A stretch of 7,691 bases of DNA, from assembly GCA_003136475.1 (NCBI GenBank), contig PLEQ01000268.1:3247-10937 (forward strand), written 5' to 3'. Shown in pieces: positions 1 through 5,600 of the stretch (positions are counted from its first letter, which is position 1; each line of letters starts with the position of its first letter). The translations under genes and the position numbers were made by a program. This DNA is from Deltaproteobacteria bacterium. GTDB taxonomy: Bacteria; Bdellovibrionota_B; Oligoflexia; Oligoflexales; Bog-1112. The notes under the pieces were generated by a model. That model saw nothing but the letters and a program-made list of their open reading frames with translations. It had not been told where the DNA came from and made no database searches.

Positions 1-267
1 CCTCTCACCATAAATCGTTTTAAGGTAAAGAACCAGAGCTTGAGTGACTCTGCGAACATTATAAATATTGACTCGCGAGGTGCCTGCGCCCATTAAACCC
101 CGCATACCCCCTGTGCCAAATTCAAGATCCTTGTAAAAGCGATCGATAATCTCCTTCTCATTTTCTTCCTCGATAAGATTCTGAATTTCTCGGCGTGTAG
201 AGGTGTCGAAGGTTTCCGACTGTGACCAATACTTAGCTTTGTCGTTTATTTCTCTTGGCAAATTCAT
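1..267 (-). CDS. Phosphohexomutase (PgcA-like phosphoglucomutase/phosphomannomutase), N-terminal part
   Basis: This is the first 89 codons of a protein that runs off the left edge of the window. Residues about 42-62 read FYKDLEFGTGGMRG followed by GAGTSRVNIYNVRR. This is the highly conserved N-terminal substrate-loop region of long (about 570-600 residue) alpha-D-phosphohexomutases of the PgcA/PGM2 type, which interconvert sugar 1- and 6-phosphates through a phosphoserine enzyme in the cytoplasm. The catalytic serine loop (TASHNP type) lies outside the window, so integrity cannot be judged. The ATG at 265-267 is chosen because AGAAGG (276-281) lies 8 nt upstream and a perfect -10 box lies further up. 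Substrate (glucose, mannose or pentose phosphate) cannot be decided from this fragment. Family call is firm; exact activity is inferred. Confidence 0.9.
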   Translation of the reverse strand, partial: MNLPREINDKAKYWSQSETFDTSTRREIQNLIEEENEKEIIDRFYKDLEFGTGGMRGLMGAGTSRVNIYNVRRVTQALVLYLKTIYGER

Positions 268-320
268 AAAACAAACCTTCTGATCAAGGCATTTCTACGG
301 AACTACATTCATGAGAACAG

Positions 321-326
321 ATTATA
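321..326 (-). promoter_or_regulatory. -10 box for the phosphohexomutase gene
   Basis: On the minus strand this reads TATAAT, a perfect sigma-70-type -10 hexamer. It lies about 50 bp upstream of the mutase ATG. The sequence 16-18 bp further upstream (TAATAT/GTAATA) is a poor -35 match and there is no TG extension. The position makes it the best candidate, with a leader of about 45-50 nt, but the call rests on the -10 box alone. Confidence 0.45.
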
Positions 327-470
327 AGCTCGCTAAAATAACCATATTACTCTTCGAATTCCGAGAGTTCCACAATACTTTAGCTGCAGCAAACATCTCA
401 TAAGTTGGAAGTGTCACCGCATCAGAGCACAAGTAGGAAAACTGTGTTGGATGATTATATCTAAGACATT

Positions 471-479
471 TGTTATATT
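471..479 (+). promoter_or_regulatory. Extended -10 promoter candidate for the 554-1057 gene
   Basis: The sequence TGTTATATT fits the extended -10 pattern TGnTATAAT with one mismatch in the hexamer. No convincing -35 box is seen 17 bp upstream (ATGATT), which is acceptable for extended -10 promoters. Transcription would begin near 486 and give a leader of about 68 nt that includes the hairpin at 514-531. Confidence 0.35.
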
Positions 480-513
480 TTAAGTAAACCGACCTAATCA
501 TAAATAAGAACCA

Positions 514-531
514 CTCGCCATTCTCGGCGAG
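514..531. repeat. Inverted repeat / leader hairpin CTCGCC-N6-GGCGAG
   Basis: Perfect 6-bp GC-rich arms (514-519 and 526-531) are separated by a 6-nt loop. On the plus strand it falls in the putative leader of the 554 gene, ending 9 nt before the AAGAAG ribosome-binding site. It could be a leader structure or a protein-binding dyad. No T-run follows on the plus strand; on the minus strand only loosely T-rich sequence follows, so it is not called a terminator. Confidence 0.35.
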
Positions 532-553
532 GTCTTCCATAAGAAGATACTAA

Positions 554-1057
554 ATGAAAACAGCGAATTTCATAGCTTCAGACTCAATAAGTGAACGGGA
601 GGGCGTCCATTTTGAGTTTATGATCGTGCGAGGTCGACTCAAGCTAGGCAAAGTTGTGAACCCATGGCGGACGGCGTTTGAAATGATACTCAGTCTTGGA
701 TGGATGTGGGGCAAATGGTATCAGAGGGTCAGTTCCGAAATCCTTCTCCATTCAGACGATCTCCATGTTCGTAACTGCCTTAAACATAAATGGTTTGTCA
801 TAGTGCCGGGTTTTCATTTTATCGCAATATACAGGCTTGCAAAAACCGTACTGCAACTGGAAGTCAATGACGACTACCGCAAAACTTCCCCTTTTGTCGC
901 AGGTATTTTAGCGCTTTGTCCGATTTTGGCAGCGATCTATCTGCAAAACTCTCTGAATCATCATTGGGTGCAACACGCTATTCGAGGAACTCCCAATCCG
1001 GCTATTTTCCAACACAGAATGAGCCAAAAACAATATCTAGAATTTCTTCTGTCGTAA
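554..1057 (+). CDS. Unrecognised small membrane protein, 167 aa
   Basis: I do not recognise this protein with certainty. It has two hydrophobic stretches likely to span the membrane, at residues about 80-100 (WFVIVPGFHFIAIYRLA) and about 113-132 (PFVAGILALCPILAAIYL). A weaker, Trp-rich segment lies around 43-57. The layout, a Trp/Tyr-rich first segment and a last helix running into LQNSLNHHW, loosely recalls DUF4234-type small membrane proteins, but this is a guess. The start is well placed: an in-frame TAA immediately precedes ATG 554, and AAGAAG (541-546) sits 7 nt upstream, behind a candidate extended -10. The last 56 bp run antisense into the 3' end of mnmE, whose own end is fixed by its conserved C-terminus, so the overlap is genuine if this ORF is expressed. 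It stands alone, divergent from the mutase and convergent with the rpmH operon. Confidence 0.55.
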   Translation: MKTANFIASDSISEREGVHFEFMIVRGRLKLGKVVNPWRTAFEMILSLGWMWGKWYQRVSSEILLHSDDLHVRNCLKHKWFVIVPGFHFIAIYRLAKTVLQLEVNDDYRKTSPFVAGILALCPILAAIYLQNSLNHHWVQHAIRGTPNPAIFQHRMSQKQYLEFLLS

Positions 1058-2390
1058 ATTCGCCGATAATAGAAACCAGACACTTTGCCGTTTGTTGCAA
1101 TTCAAATGCAAGAATCTCAGGATAGGCGCCCTCATCGCTGGCCTTTAAAAAACTAGTAATTCCCCGCAGGGCATTTTCAACAGCTTGTTTGTGACGGACA
1201 GAGCTTATAAAAGGCTGGTCTGACAAAGGCAGCAAAACTTGATCACTAATCTTCTGGATTTTTTCTTTAAGCGTGTTCAGCCCCTCACCCGAATGACAAG
1301 AAATGCGCAGCCAACCTTCGGCTTCCGCTATGGGAACCTTCAAATCCGATTTGCTAAGCACTTTTAGGTAGCTGGGGGGAGCCAGTTCTTGAATCCACTT
1401 GTTCACTTTTTCTTGTGAAACTTTCTGAAGAGGATTTTCTACGAGAAAAATCACGAGATCCGCAGTCTTCGCGAGGGCGAAAGTTCTATCTATACCCATT
1501 TGCTCAATCTTTTCGACCTCCTTCCCCTTACGCACACCAGCCGTGTCGATAAGTCTAATCAAGCGGCCATTGATCAAACAGGCTTCTTCTAAATAATCAC
1601 GGGTGGTGCCTGGGAACTCTGTTACAATAGCTCGTTCAGCATTGAGCAGCGTGTTTAGCAAAGTCGATTTGCCAACATTAGGCTCACCAAAAATGGCCAC
1701 AGCCAGGCCTTGTGACGCGACGCGTCCACTTTGGTAACTTGCGAGAAGATCGTCTAAGATTTTTCGAACCTTGTCCACCCGACTGCGAATCTGCCCCTGG
1801 GTGATTTGCGAAGTATCATCTTCTTCCGGAAAATCGATACTTGCCTCAAGCCAAGCGATCGCCTCTTTCAATTGGAAAAACAAACTATCGACAAGGTCCT
1901 TGAGTTTACCGGTATACAACTGGCGTGCCGCTAGCCATTGCTGCTGCGATGAGGCCGAAATGAGTTCATGAATGCCCTCAGCTTCACTGAGATCCATTTT
2001 GCCAGAAAGAAAAGCGCGGCGGGTGAACTCGCCAGGCTCGGCATGACGAAAACCTAAGGTGTAGAAAATACTCAAGGCTGTTTGGAGTATATAAGGGCTG
2101 CCGTGAAAATAGATTTCCGCTGTGTCCTGTCCCGTGTAGGAATGAGGTGCGCGAGTGAACACAACCATAACTTCGTCGATACCAATATGAGTTCGTGGAT
2201 CGTAGAACTCACATAAAGTCATGAAGTTCATTTGCCACACTTTTTGCGGATTTTTTCTTTTCAAACAAGCCAGTAATGCATCATGACAAGCCCTGCCAGA
2301 AAACCTGAGTATGGCAATCGCTGCGCTCCCTTGACCACTTGCGTGCGCAACGATGGGTTCCTCGTCATGATGCAGACCAGAGTTAAGCAT
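1002..2390 (-). CDS. mnmE: tRNA uridine-5-carboxymethylaminomethyl modification GTPase MnmE
   Basis: MnmE works with MnmG to modify the wobble uridine (U34) of certain tRNAs, using GTP hydrolysis and a formyl-folate-type cofactor. The protein is 462 residues, a normal length. It has the N-terminal folate-binding domain (about 10-125, including AHASGQGSAAIAILRFSG), a helical domain (about 126-225 and C-terminal), and an inserted G domain (about 228-385). Visible GTPase motifs are P-loop GEPNVGKS (235-242), TTRD (262-265) and DTAG (282-285). G4 reads SKSD (346-349) where NKxD is usual. The protein ends in FCVGK with the conserved cysteine at 459, which fixes the true 3' end. It is the last gene of the rpmH operon: its ATG lies inside the end of jag (8-nt overlap ATGCTTAA), with AAGGA 5 nt upstream, suggesting coupled translation. 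No mnmG follows in the window. Confidence 0.97.
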   Translation of the reverse strand: MLNSGLHHDEEPIVAHASGQGSAAIAILRFSGRACHDALLACLKRKNPQKVWQMNFMTLCEFYDPRTHIGIDEVMVVFTRAPHSYTGQDTAEIYFHGSPYILQTALSIFYTLGFRHAEPGEFTRRAFLSGKMDLSEAEGIHELISASSQQQWLAARQLYTGKLKDLVDSLFFQLKEAIAWLEASIDFPEEDDTSQITQGQIRSRVDKVRKILDDLLASYQSGRVASQGLAVAIFGEPNVGKSTLLNTLLNAERAIVTEFPGTTRDYLEEACLINGRLIRLIDTAGVRKGKEVEKIEQMGIDRTFALAKTADLVIFLVENPLQKVSQEKVNKWIQELAPPSYLKVLSKSDLKVPIAEAEGWLRISCHSGEGLNTLKEKIQKISDQVLLPLSDQPFISSVRHKQAVENALRGITSFLKASDEGAYPEILAFELQQTAKCLVSIIGEFTTEEILDIVFGSFCVGK

Positions 2391-3063
2391 GCGCTTCCTT
2401 AGAGGGGAGAATCATGAGCTTGCGATTGTGCCCAACACCGATCGATTTAGTATACACGCGCCTATCCTGGTCCAAAGCCATGTGAATAATTTTACGATCA
2501 TAAGGACTCTGGTAATTCAAAACTATCGGTTTCTGGTTCTCAAAAACTTTATCCGATAAATCTTTCGCCATGGTAATGAGCTCCATCTCCTTTTTCATTC
2601 GCACTTTATTGGCGTCAACAAAGATACGGAAAGGGAGTTCAGACTTTATATGTCGCGGTTTCTTTCTCAGAAGGTGCTCCAAGGCCTCCGCAAGTTTCGG
2701 ATTTTTGGCAATTTGATTTGCCAAAGTCTCATCACAAATATCGAAGGCAAGGCGCTCGCCTTCCAAACTCGCTTGGACCACAATTTTTTCGCCACACATT
2801 TTTGCACATAATTGTGCTAGAAACTGCCGCAAATCCTCTTTTAACTGGTCAGGCAGCTCCGTTGATTCCATCCCATCTTCGCCACTGTGCCCACCAGCGA
2901 GACTGGCCCAAGCTTCGATGCAAACTTTTTTGCCAAAAAGACCGAGGAAGCCTGCATTTCTACTGAGAATCTTGTAGCAGAGTTTACTTTGTGTAATGCC
3001 AAGTTTACCGGCCGCCTTGACCATCGCGAGTTCAAGGCTTTTCTCTTCTACGCGTATTTTCAT
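2383..3063 (-). CDS. khpB: Jag/KhpB family RNA-binding protein (Jag_N, degenerate KH, R3H)
   Basis: Jag (also KhpB or EloR) is a cytoplasmic RNA-binding protein, typically encoded beside yidC and linked in Gram-positives to cell elongation. This 226-residue protein has the Jag_N domain at about 3-51 (ending GFLGLFGKKVCIEA). A low-complexity linker follows (52-70), then a KH-like domain (about 76-155), then a C-terminal R3H domain (about 160-221) with the defining Arg190-x3-His194 in SPYDRKIIHMAL. The KH domain is odd: where relatives have a GRRG-type GxxG loop, this one reads AKNP (119-122). The usual glycine pair before the last helix is also absent (VDANKV). The start is secured by GGAGG (3071-3075), 7 nt before ATG. 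It lies 13 nt after the yidC stop and overlaps mnmE by 8 nt. Family call is firm; loss of KH RNA binding is inferred. Confidence 0.93.
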   Translation of the reverse strand: MKIRVEEKSLELAMVKAAGKLGITQSKLCYKILSRNAGFLGLFGKKVCIEAWASLAGGHSGEDGMESTELPDQLKEDLRQFLAQLCAKMCGEKIVVQASLEGERLAFDICDETLANQIAKNPKLAEALEHLLRKKPRHIKSELPFRIFVDANKVRMKKEMELITMAKDLSDKVFENQKPIVLNYQSPYDRKIIHMALDQDRRVYTKSIGVGHNRKLMILPSKEAHA

Positions 3064-3070
3064 TTTTATT

Positions 3071-3075
3071 CCTCC
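3071..3075 (-). promoter_or_regulatory. Strong Shine-Dalgarno site of jag/khpB
   Basis: It reads GGAGG on the minus strand, beginning one nucleotide after the yidC TAA and 7 nt before the jag ATG. This is the best Shine-Dalgarno match in the operon and suggests that jag has its own efficient initiation rather than depending only on coupling. Confidence 0.75.
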
Positions 3076-3076
3076 G

Positions 3077-4690
3077 TTATTGCAGTCGTCTGTTAAGCCA
3101 CTGCTGTTGTGCTATGGAAATCAGGGTATTTGTCAGCATATAAAGCACCATACCAGCAGGCAGTGTGAGCATCATCACCGTAAAAAACAGCGGCAAAAGC
3201 ATCATGATACGTTCTTGAGTTTTATCAAGACCCGTCGTAGGCGTCAGACGCTGTTGAGCAAACATAGCAACACCTAGGATGAGCGGCGTTATGTAGTACG
3301 GATCAGCGCTAGAAAGGTCTTGGATCCATCCAAAAAATGGCGCTTGACGCAGTTCAATCGATGTCGAAAGAACCCGATAAAATGCGAAAAATACCGGAAT
3401 CTGAGGAAGTATCGGCAAACAACCCTTCATGGGATTGACTTTATGGAGGCCCATAAACCGCATGATTTCCTGCTGCATCTTTTGCGGCTCATCCTTGAAT
3501 TTTTCACGAATCTTGTTCATTTCGGGTTGCAACTTTTTCATCTTATTCATCGAAACAGCAGCTTGACGTGTTAAGGGATAGAAAAGAAGTTTCAGAAAAA
3601 TAGTGAGAACGATAACGGCAAGTCCCCAGTTCTTTACGAGATCATTCAAAAAATGCAGGGCCCAAAGCAAGGGATGCGTGATCTTGGCAAAGAAACCTAA
3701 ATCGAGGGTTTTTTCCAAATTGGTGTCGTAAGTGCCAAAGGTATAAGTTGATTTAGGTCCAAACCATGCTTTGTAGGAAATGCTGATGTCTTCTGATGGT
3801 TGAACAAGACCTTGCTCATTTTCCGTGAAAAAGCGGAAGGAACACGGTTGGTTTTCCCCACCAAGATCCTTCAGAATACGGTAAGACATTCTTTGTTCCT
3901 GCGGAAGCAGAGCTGATACAAAATAGTGTGCGTCAAAACCCAGAACACCGACATTAAAATTTGTGCCTGAATGGACGACTTTGTGTTCGTTATCTTTACA
4001 GAGACTAAGCGCGTCAAAGCGCTCGACGTCACCACTGTGCGCTAGAATAAGAAAGGGGTGATTGGTCGGCATCCCGGGGAGAAAGCTGTGCCCAGCTTTT
4101 TTGCCGGGCGCCATGGTATGGTGCATAAGAATTATGGATTTCAAATTCTCAGCTTGTCTACCAATATTCTTCCAATGAAAACTCAGCGTCGCTCCATAGC
4201 CTTTTTCATCAATTTTAAAAGTGTGTGACAAGAGCCAGGGACTTTCTTGACGAATGAATGTGAGCGAATTTCCGTCACGGGTTGCTTCAAATCCTTCAGG
4301 GGACTGTGGGTTAATGACGCTCGTCGGAAAGATTTCCAGAGGAAATTGGAGAAGATTGATGGGCCCGGAACGCTCATCATTTTCAAAATCTTTAAGAGAA
4401 ATAGCTGCGAGGGCACCCTTCTTTTGATCGAAGGTGTAGATGTTGGTATCATTTTCGATACGTAACTCGCTTGCGCTCAGCTGCTTATAGACAGGCGTCG
4501 GTGCGGCGCTGAGAGTGCTCGCAAGAGCTGCTGTTTTCACCGTAGGGGTCGGGGGTACTTGCGATTGGGTCGGCGGAACTGTGGAACTTTTGAAGCGCTC
4601 GGGATATTTTTTATTTAAATAAAACTCATACCCAACATAGGCTAGGAAACAAAAAACAACAGCTGCGATGGATGATCCATCGAGTTTCAA
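3077..4690 (-). CDS. yidC: Membrane protein insertase YidC
   Basis: YidC inserts proteins into the inner membrane, alone or with the Sec translocon. This 537-residue version has the Gram-negative architecture: TM1 at about 7-25, a Pro/Thr-rich linker (38-65), a periplasmic beta-fold domain (about 78-325), then the conserved insertase core. The core contains TM2 (about 354-373) followed by YPLTRQAAVSMNKM, with Arg375 at the position of the hydrophilic-groove charge. A cytoplasmic coiled-coil hairpin follows (about 382-412), then the segment NPMKGCLPILPQIPVFFAFY (419-438) and further helices around 465-480 and 495-527. The C-terminus is short and lacks a long basic ribosome-binding tail. The start is TTG at 4688-4690: GGAGAGGA lies 6 nt upstream, the peptide begins LKLDGSSIAAVV as the family does, and no ATG exists upstream in frame before a stop. 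TTGA overlaps the yidD stop by 4 nt. Confidence 0.97.
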   Translation of the reverse strand: MKLDGSSIAAVVFCFLAYVGYEFYLNKKYPERFKSSTVPPTQSQVPPTPTVKTAALASTLSAAPTPVYKQLSASELRIENDTNIYTFDQKKGALAAISLKDFENDERSGPINLLQFPLEIFPTSVINPQSPEGFEATRDGNSLTFIRQESPWLLSHTFKIDEKGYGATLSFHWKNIGRQAENLKSIILMHHTMAPGKKAGHSFLPGMPTNHPFLILAHSGDVERFDALSLCKDNEHKVVHSGTNFNVGVLGFDAHYFVSALLPQEQRMSYRILKDLGGENQPCSFRFFTENEQGLVQPSEDISISYKAWFGPKSTYTFGTYDTNLEKTLDLGFFAKITHPLLWALHFLNDLVKNWGLAVIVLTIFLKLLFYPLTRQAAVSMNKMKKLQPEMNKIREKFKDEPQKMQQEIMRFMGLHKVNPMKGCLPILPQIPVFFAFYRVLSTSIELRQAPFFGWIQDLSSADPYYITPLILGVAMFAQQRLTPTTGLDKTQERIMMLLPLFFTVMMLTLPAGMVLYMLTNTLISIAQQQWLNRRLQ

Positions 4691-4905
4691 GGTAAGTCCT
4701 CTCCGCCTGGAAATAGTGGATTACATTTAATAAGTCTAAGAATAATTTTGAAAAAAGCTTTTGATAAAGAAAAAGAATCAAGACATTGAAGAGCGTACTC
4801 GGAGCAGCTTGGGTAGTAGCGAAGGCACGGTGCAAGCCATCGGGAAATGTGCTTCCGATAAACTAAGACAGACTGCTTTAACAAGGATGTTATCGCATGT
4901 ATCAA
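4687..4905 (-). CDS. yidD: Membrane protein insertion efficiency factor YidD
   Basis: YidD is a small, membrane-associated helper of YidC-dependent insertion. The 72-residue product shows the family signature: C27-LRYYPSC34-SEYALQC41 and, near the end, RLIKC61NPLFPGGED. An amphipathic or hydrophobic N-terminal helix (residues about 3-24) is typical. The length fits the family (about 70-85). The start is likely TTG at 4903-4905; the reading frame upstream has a stop at 4924-4926 and no ATG or GTG in between, and only a weak AGAAAG upstream supports initiation. An ATC at 4921-4923 is the only other, rarer, option. It follows rnpA by about 22 nt, and its TGA is nested in the yidC start as TTGA, implying translational coupling of the two partner proteins. 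Confidence 0.92.
   Translation of the reverse strand: MIHAITSLLKQSVLVYRKHISRWLAPCLRYYPSCSEYALQCLDSFSLSKAFFKIILRLIKCNPLFPGGEDLP
4697..4704 (-). promoter_or_regulatory. Shine-Dalgarno site deciding the TTG start of yidC
   Basis: It reads GGAGAGGA on the minus strand, 6 nt before the TTG at 4690. It lies inside the last codons of yidD (GGEDLP). This placement, together with the lack of an in-frame ATG upstream, selects TTG as the yidC start. Confidence 0.7.
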
Positions 4906-4927
4906 TTGGAAACACTTTCTGATTCAC

Positions 4928-5278
4928 CTACGCCAGCTTTCTCTCAAACCACTGAAAGCTCTGTAAGACAGCAAGCGTCAGCTCTTCGAAGCTGGTTTCG
5001 CTCGCAGACTTTCGAGCTATTATTATGATGTCCCGTTGGCTCATTTTTTTTTGGTCAGAAAGTTGGCGAAAAATTTCGCGAAATTTTCTCTTCACTTTGT
5101 TGCGAACGATAGCGTTTCCTACCTTCTTCGAAACAATTAGTCCCAACCTTGGGTAAGCCTTGGCTGATTTAAGTATCAGAACAACAAATTTAGGAGACAC
5201 GTACTTCTCCCCCCTCTGAAGAACTGCTCCAAATTCCGTCTTAGTTTTTAGTCGCTGCCTTTTTGAGAATGTGTTCAT
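4928..5278 (-). CDS. rnpA: Ribonuclease P protein component
   Basis: RnpA is the small basic protein that binds the RNase P RNA and helps it recognise the 5' leader of precursor tRNAs. The 116-residue product begins MNTFSKRQRLKTKTEF and contains the family core RLGLIVSKKVGNAIVRNKVKR, with the RNR-type basic helix at about 55-70 (R59, N60, K63, R64). It ends with the DIIIIARKSA strand-helix segment. The ATG at 5276-5278 is preferred to the adjacent in-frame TTG at 5281. No strong Shine-Dalgarno site is seen, so translation may depend on read-through from rpmH, which ends 19 nt upstream. A run of nine A on the coding strand (5044-5052) falls in codons 77-79, just before Met79. The yidD gene follows after 22 nt. 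Confidence 0.96.
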   Translation of the reverse strand: MNTFSKRQRLKTKTEFGAVLQRGEKYVSPKFVVLILKSAKAYPRLGLIVSKKVGNAIVRNKVKRKFREIFRQLSDQKKMSQRDIIIIARKSASETSFEELTLAVLQSFQWFERKLA

Positions 5279-5297
5279 CAACTTAATGAAGTATCGG

Positions 5298-5447
5298 TTA
5301 CTTTTGGTAAATCGTAGGGGTTAGACGCTTCCGACCCTTTGCGCGTCGGTTACGTAATACGTTTTTTCCACCCGGAGTCGCCATCCTTTGGAGAAAGCCG
5401 TGGGTGCGGAGTCTTCTTTTATTACTGGGTTGATATGTTCGCTTCAC
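5298..5447 (-). CDS. rpmH: 50S ribosomal protein L34
   Basis: L34 is a very small basic protein of the large ribosomal subunit. The 49-residue product begins KRTYQPSNKRRLRTHGF after its start codon and continues with the Gly-rich MATPGGKNVLRNRRAKGRKRL, which is the full L34 signature. The start is GTG at 5445-5447: the family always begins (M)KRT, and AAGGG (5455-5459) lies 7 nt upstream. The open frame continues upstream to 5558, but that extension is not L34 sequence and is treated as untranslated leader. rpmH is the first gene of the operon that continues through rnpA, yidD, yidC, jag and mnmE. It is transcribed divergently from alr. dnaA, its common upstream neighbour in many bacteria, is not present here. 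Confidence 0.97.
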   Translation of the reverse strand: MKRTYQPSNKRRLRTHGFLQRMATPGGKNVLRNRRAKGRKRLTPTIYQK

Positions 5448-5454
5448 AATTCTT

Positions 5455-5459
5455 CCCTT
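5455..5459 (-). promoter_or_regulatory. Shine-Dalgarno site deciding the GTG start of rpmH
   Basis: It reads AAGGG on the minus strand, 7 nt before GTG 5447. It supports the short L34 reading over a start at ATG 5558 further upstream in the same frame. Confidence 0.65.
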
Positions 5460-5468
5460 TTCGCAGCG

Positions 5469-5498
5469 TTGATAAGCAGTTAATATTCCGACTAGATT
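5469..5498 (+). promoter_or_regulatory. Possible alr promoter (TTGATA-N18-TAGATT)
   Basis: TTGATA (5469-5474) matches the -35 consensus at 5 of 6 bases. TAGATT (5493-5498) matches the -10 at 4 of 6, with an 18-bp spacer. It points toward alr and would give a leader of about 95 nt that contains the inverted repeat at 5522-5546. It overlaps the rpmH leader on the other strand. This is a weak call made by eye. Confidence 0.25.
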
Positions 5499-5521
5499 CA
5501 ACAGTCCCCATAAGGCACTGT

Positions 5522-5546
5522 GCATGGCGGTTAAGGAAGGCCATGC
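5522..5546. repeat. Perfect inverted repeat GCATGGC-N11-GCCATGC in the rpmH/alr spacer
   Basis: Seven-base arms at 5522-5528 and 5540-5546 are perfectly complementary around an 11-nt spacer. The centre (about 5534) falls near the predicted transcription start of the rpmH operon, and one arm overlaps its candidate -10. This placement suits an operator. As RNA it could also fold as a hairpin in the leader of alr. Which one applies cannot be told from sequence. Confidence 0.5.
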
Positions 5547-5571
5547 TAACAGATTCACTTATACGATGCAA
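5543..5571 (-). promoter_or_regulatory. Candidate promoter of the rpmH operon (TTGCAT-N17-TAGCAT, extended -10)
   Basis: On the minus strand, TTGCAT (5566-5571) is followed after exactly 17 bp by TAGCAT (5543-5548), and the -10 is preceded by TG at the extended -10 position. The individual hexamers are only fair matches. A start near 5536 would give an rpmH leader of about 90 nt. Confidence 0.35.
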
Positions 5572-5600
5572 GACAGAGAAAGTAGTGAGGGGTCAAAGGG

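Noticed and set aside
322..540. 72-codon minus-strand open frame in the mutase/554 spacer
   Set aside because: It has no ribosome-binding site before its ATG, no recognisable motif, and it covers the candidate promoters and leader hairpin of both flanking genes. It is more likely a chance frame, although a small gene cannot be fully excluded.
916..1125. 69-codon plus-strand frame overlapping the 554 gene and mnmE
   Set aside because: It lies across two better-supported genes in other frames and its product is Ser/Asn-rich without recognisable features.
4183..4465. Overlapping open frames on both strands inside yidC
   Set aside because: They are frame shadows of the yidC periplasmic domain; no starts with ribosome-binding sites and no motifs.
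5467..5475. DnaA-box-like 9-mer (TTATCAACG on the minus strand) near rpmH
   Set aside because: It matches TTATCCACA at only 7 of 9 positions and I see no second box or AT-rich unwinding region nearby, so there is no support for an origin here.
5448..5558. In-frame N-terminal extension of L34 to ATG 5558
   Set aside because: The extra residues do not resemble L34, the family begins (M)KRTYQPS, and a good ribosome-binding site precedes the GTG at 5447.
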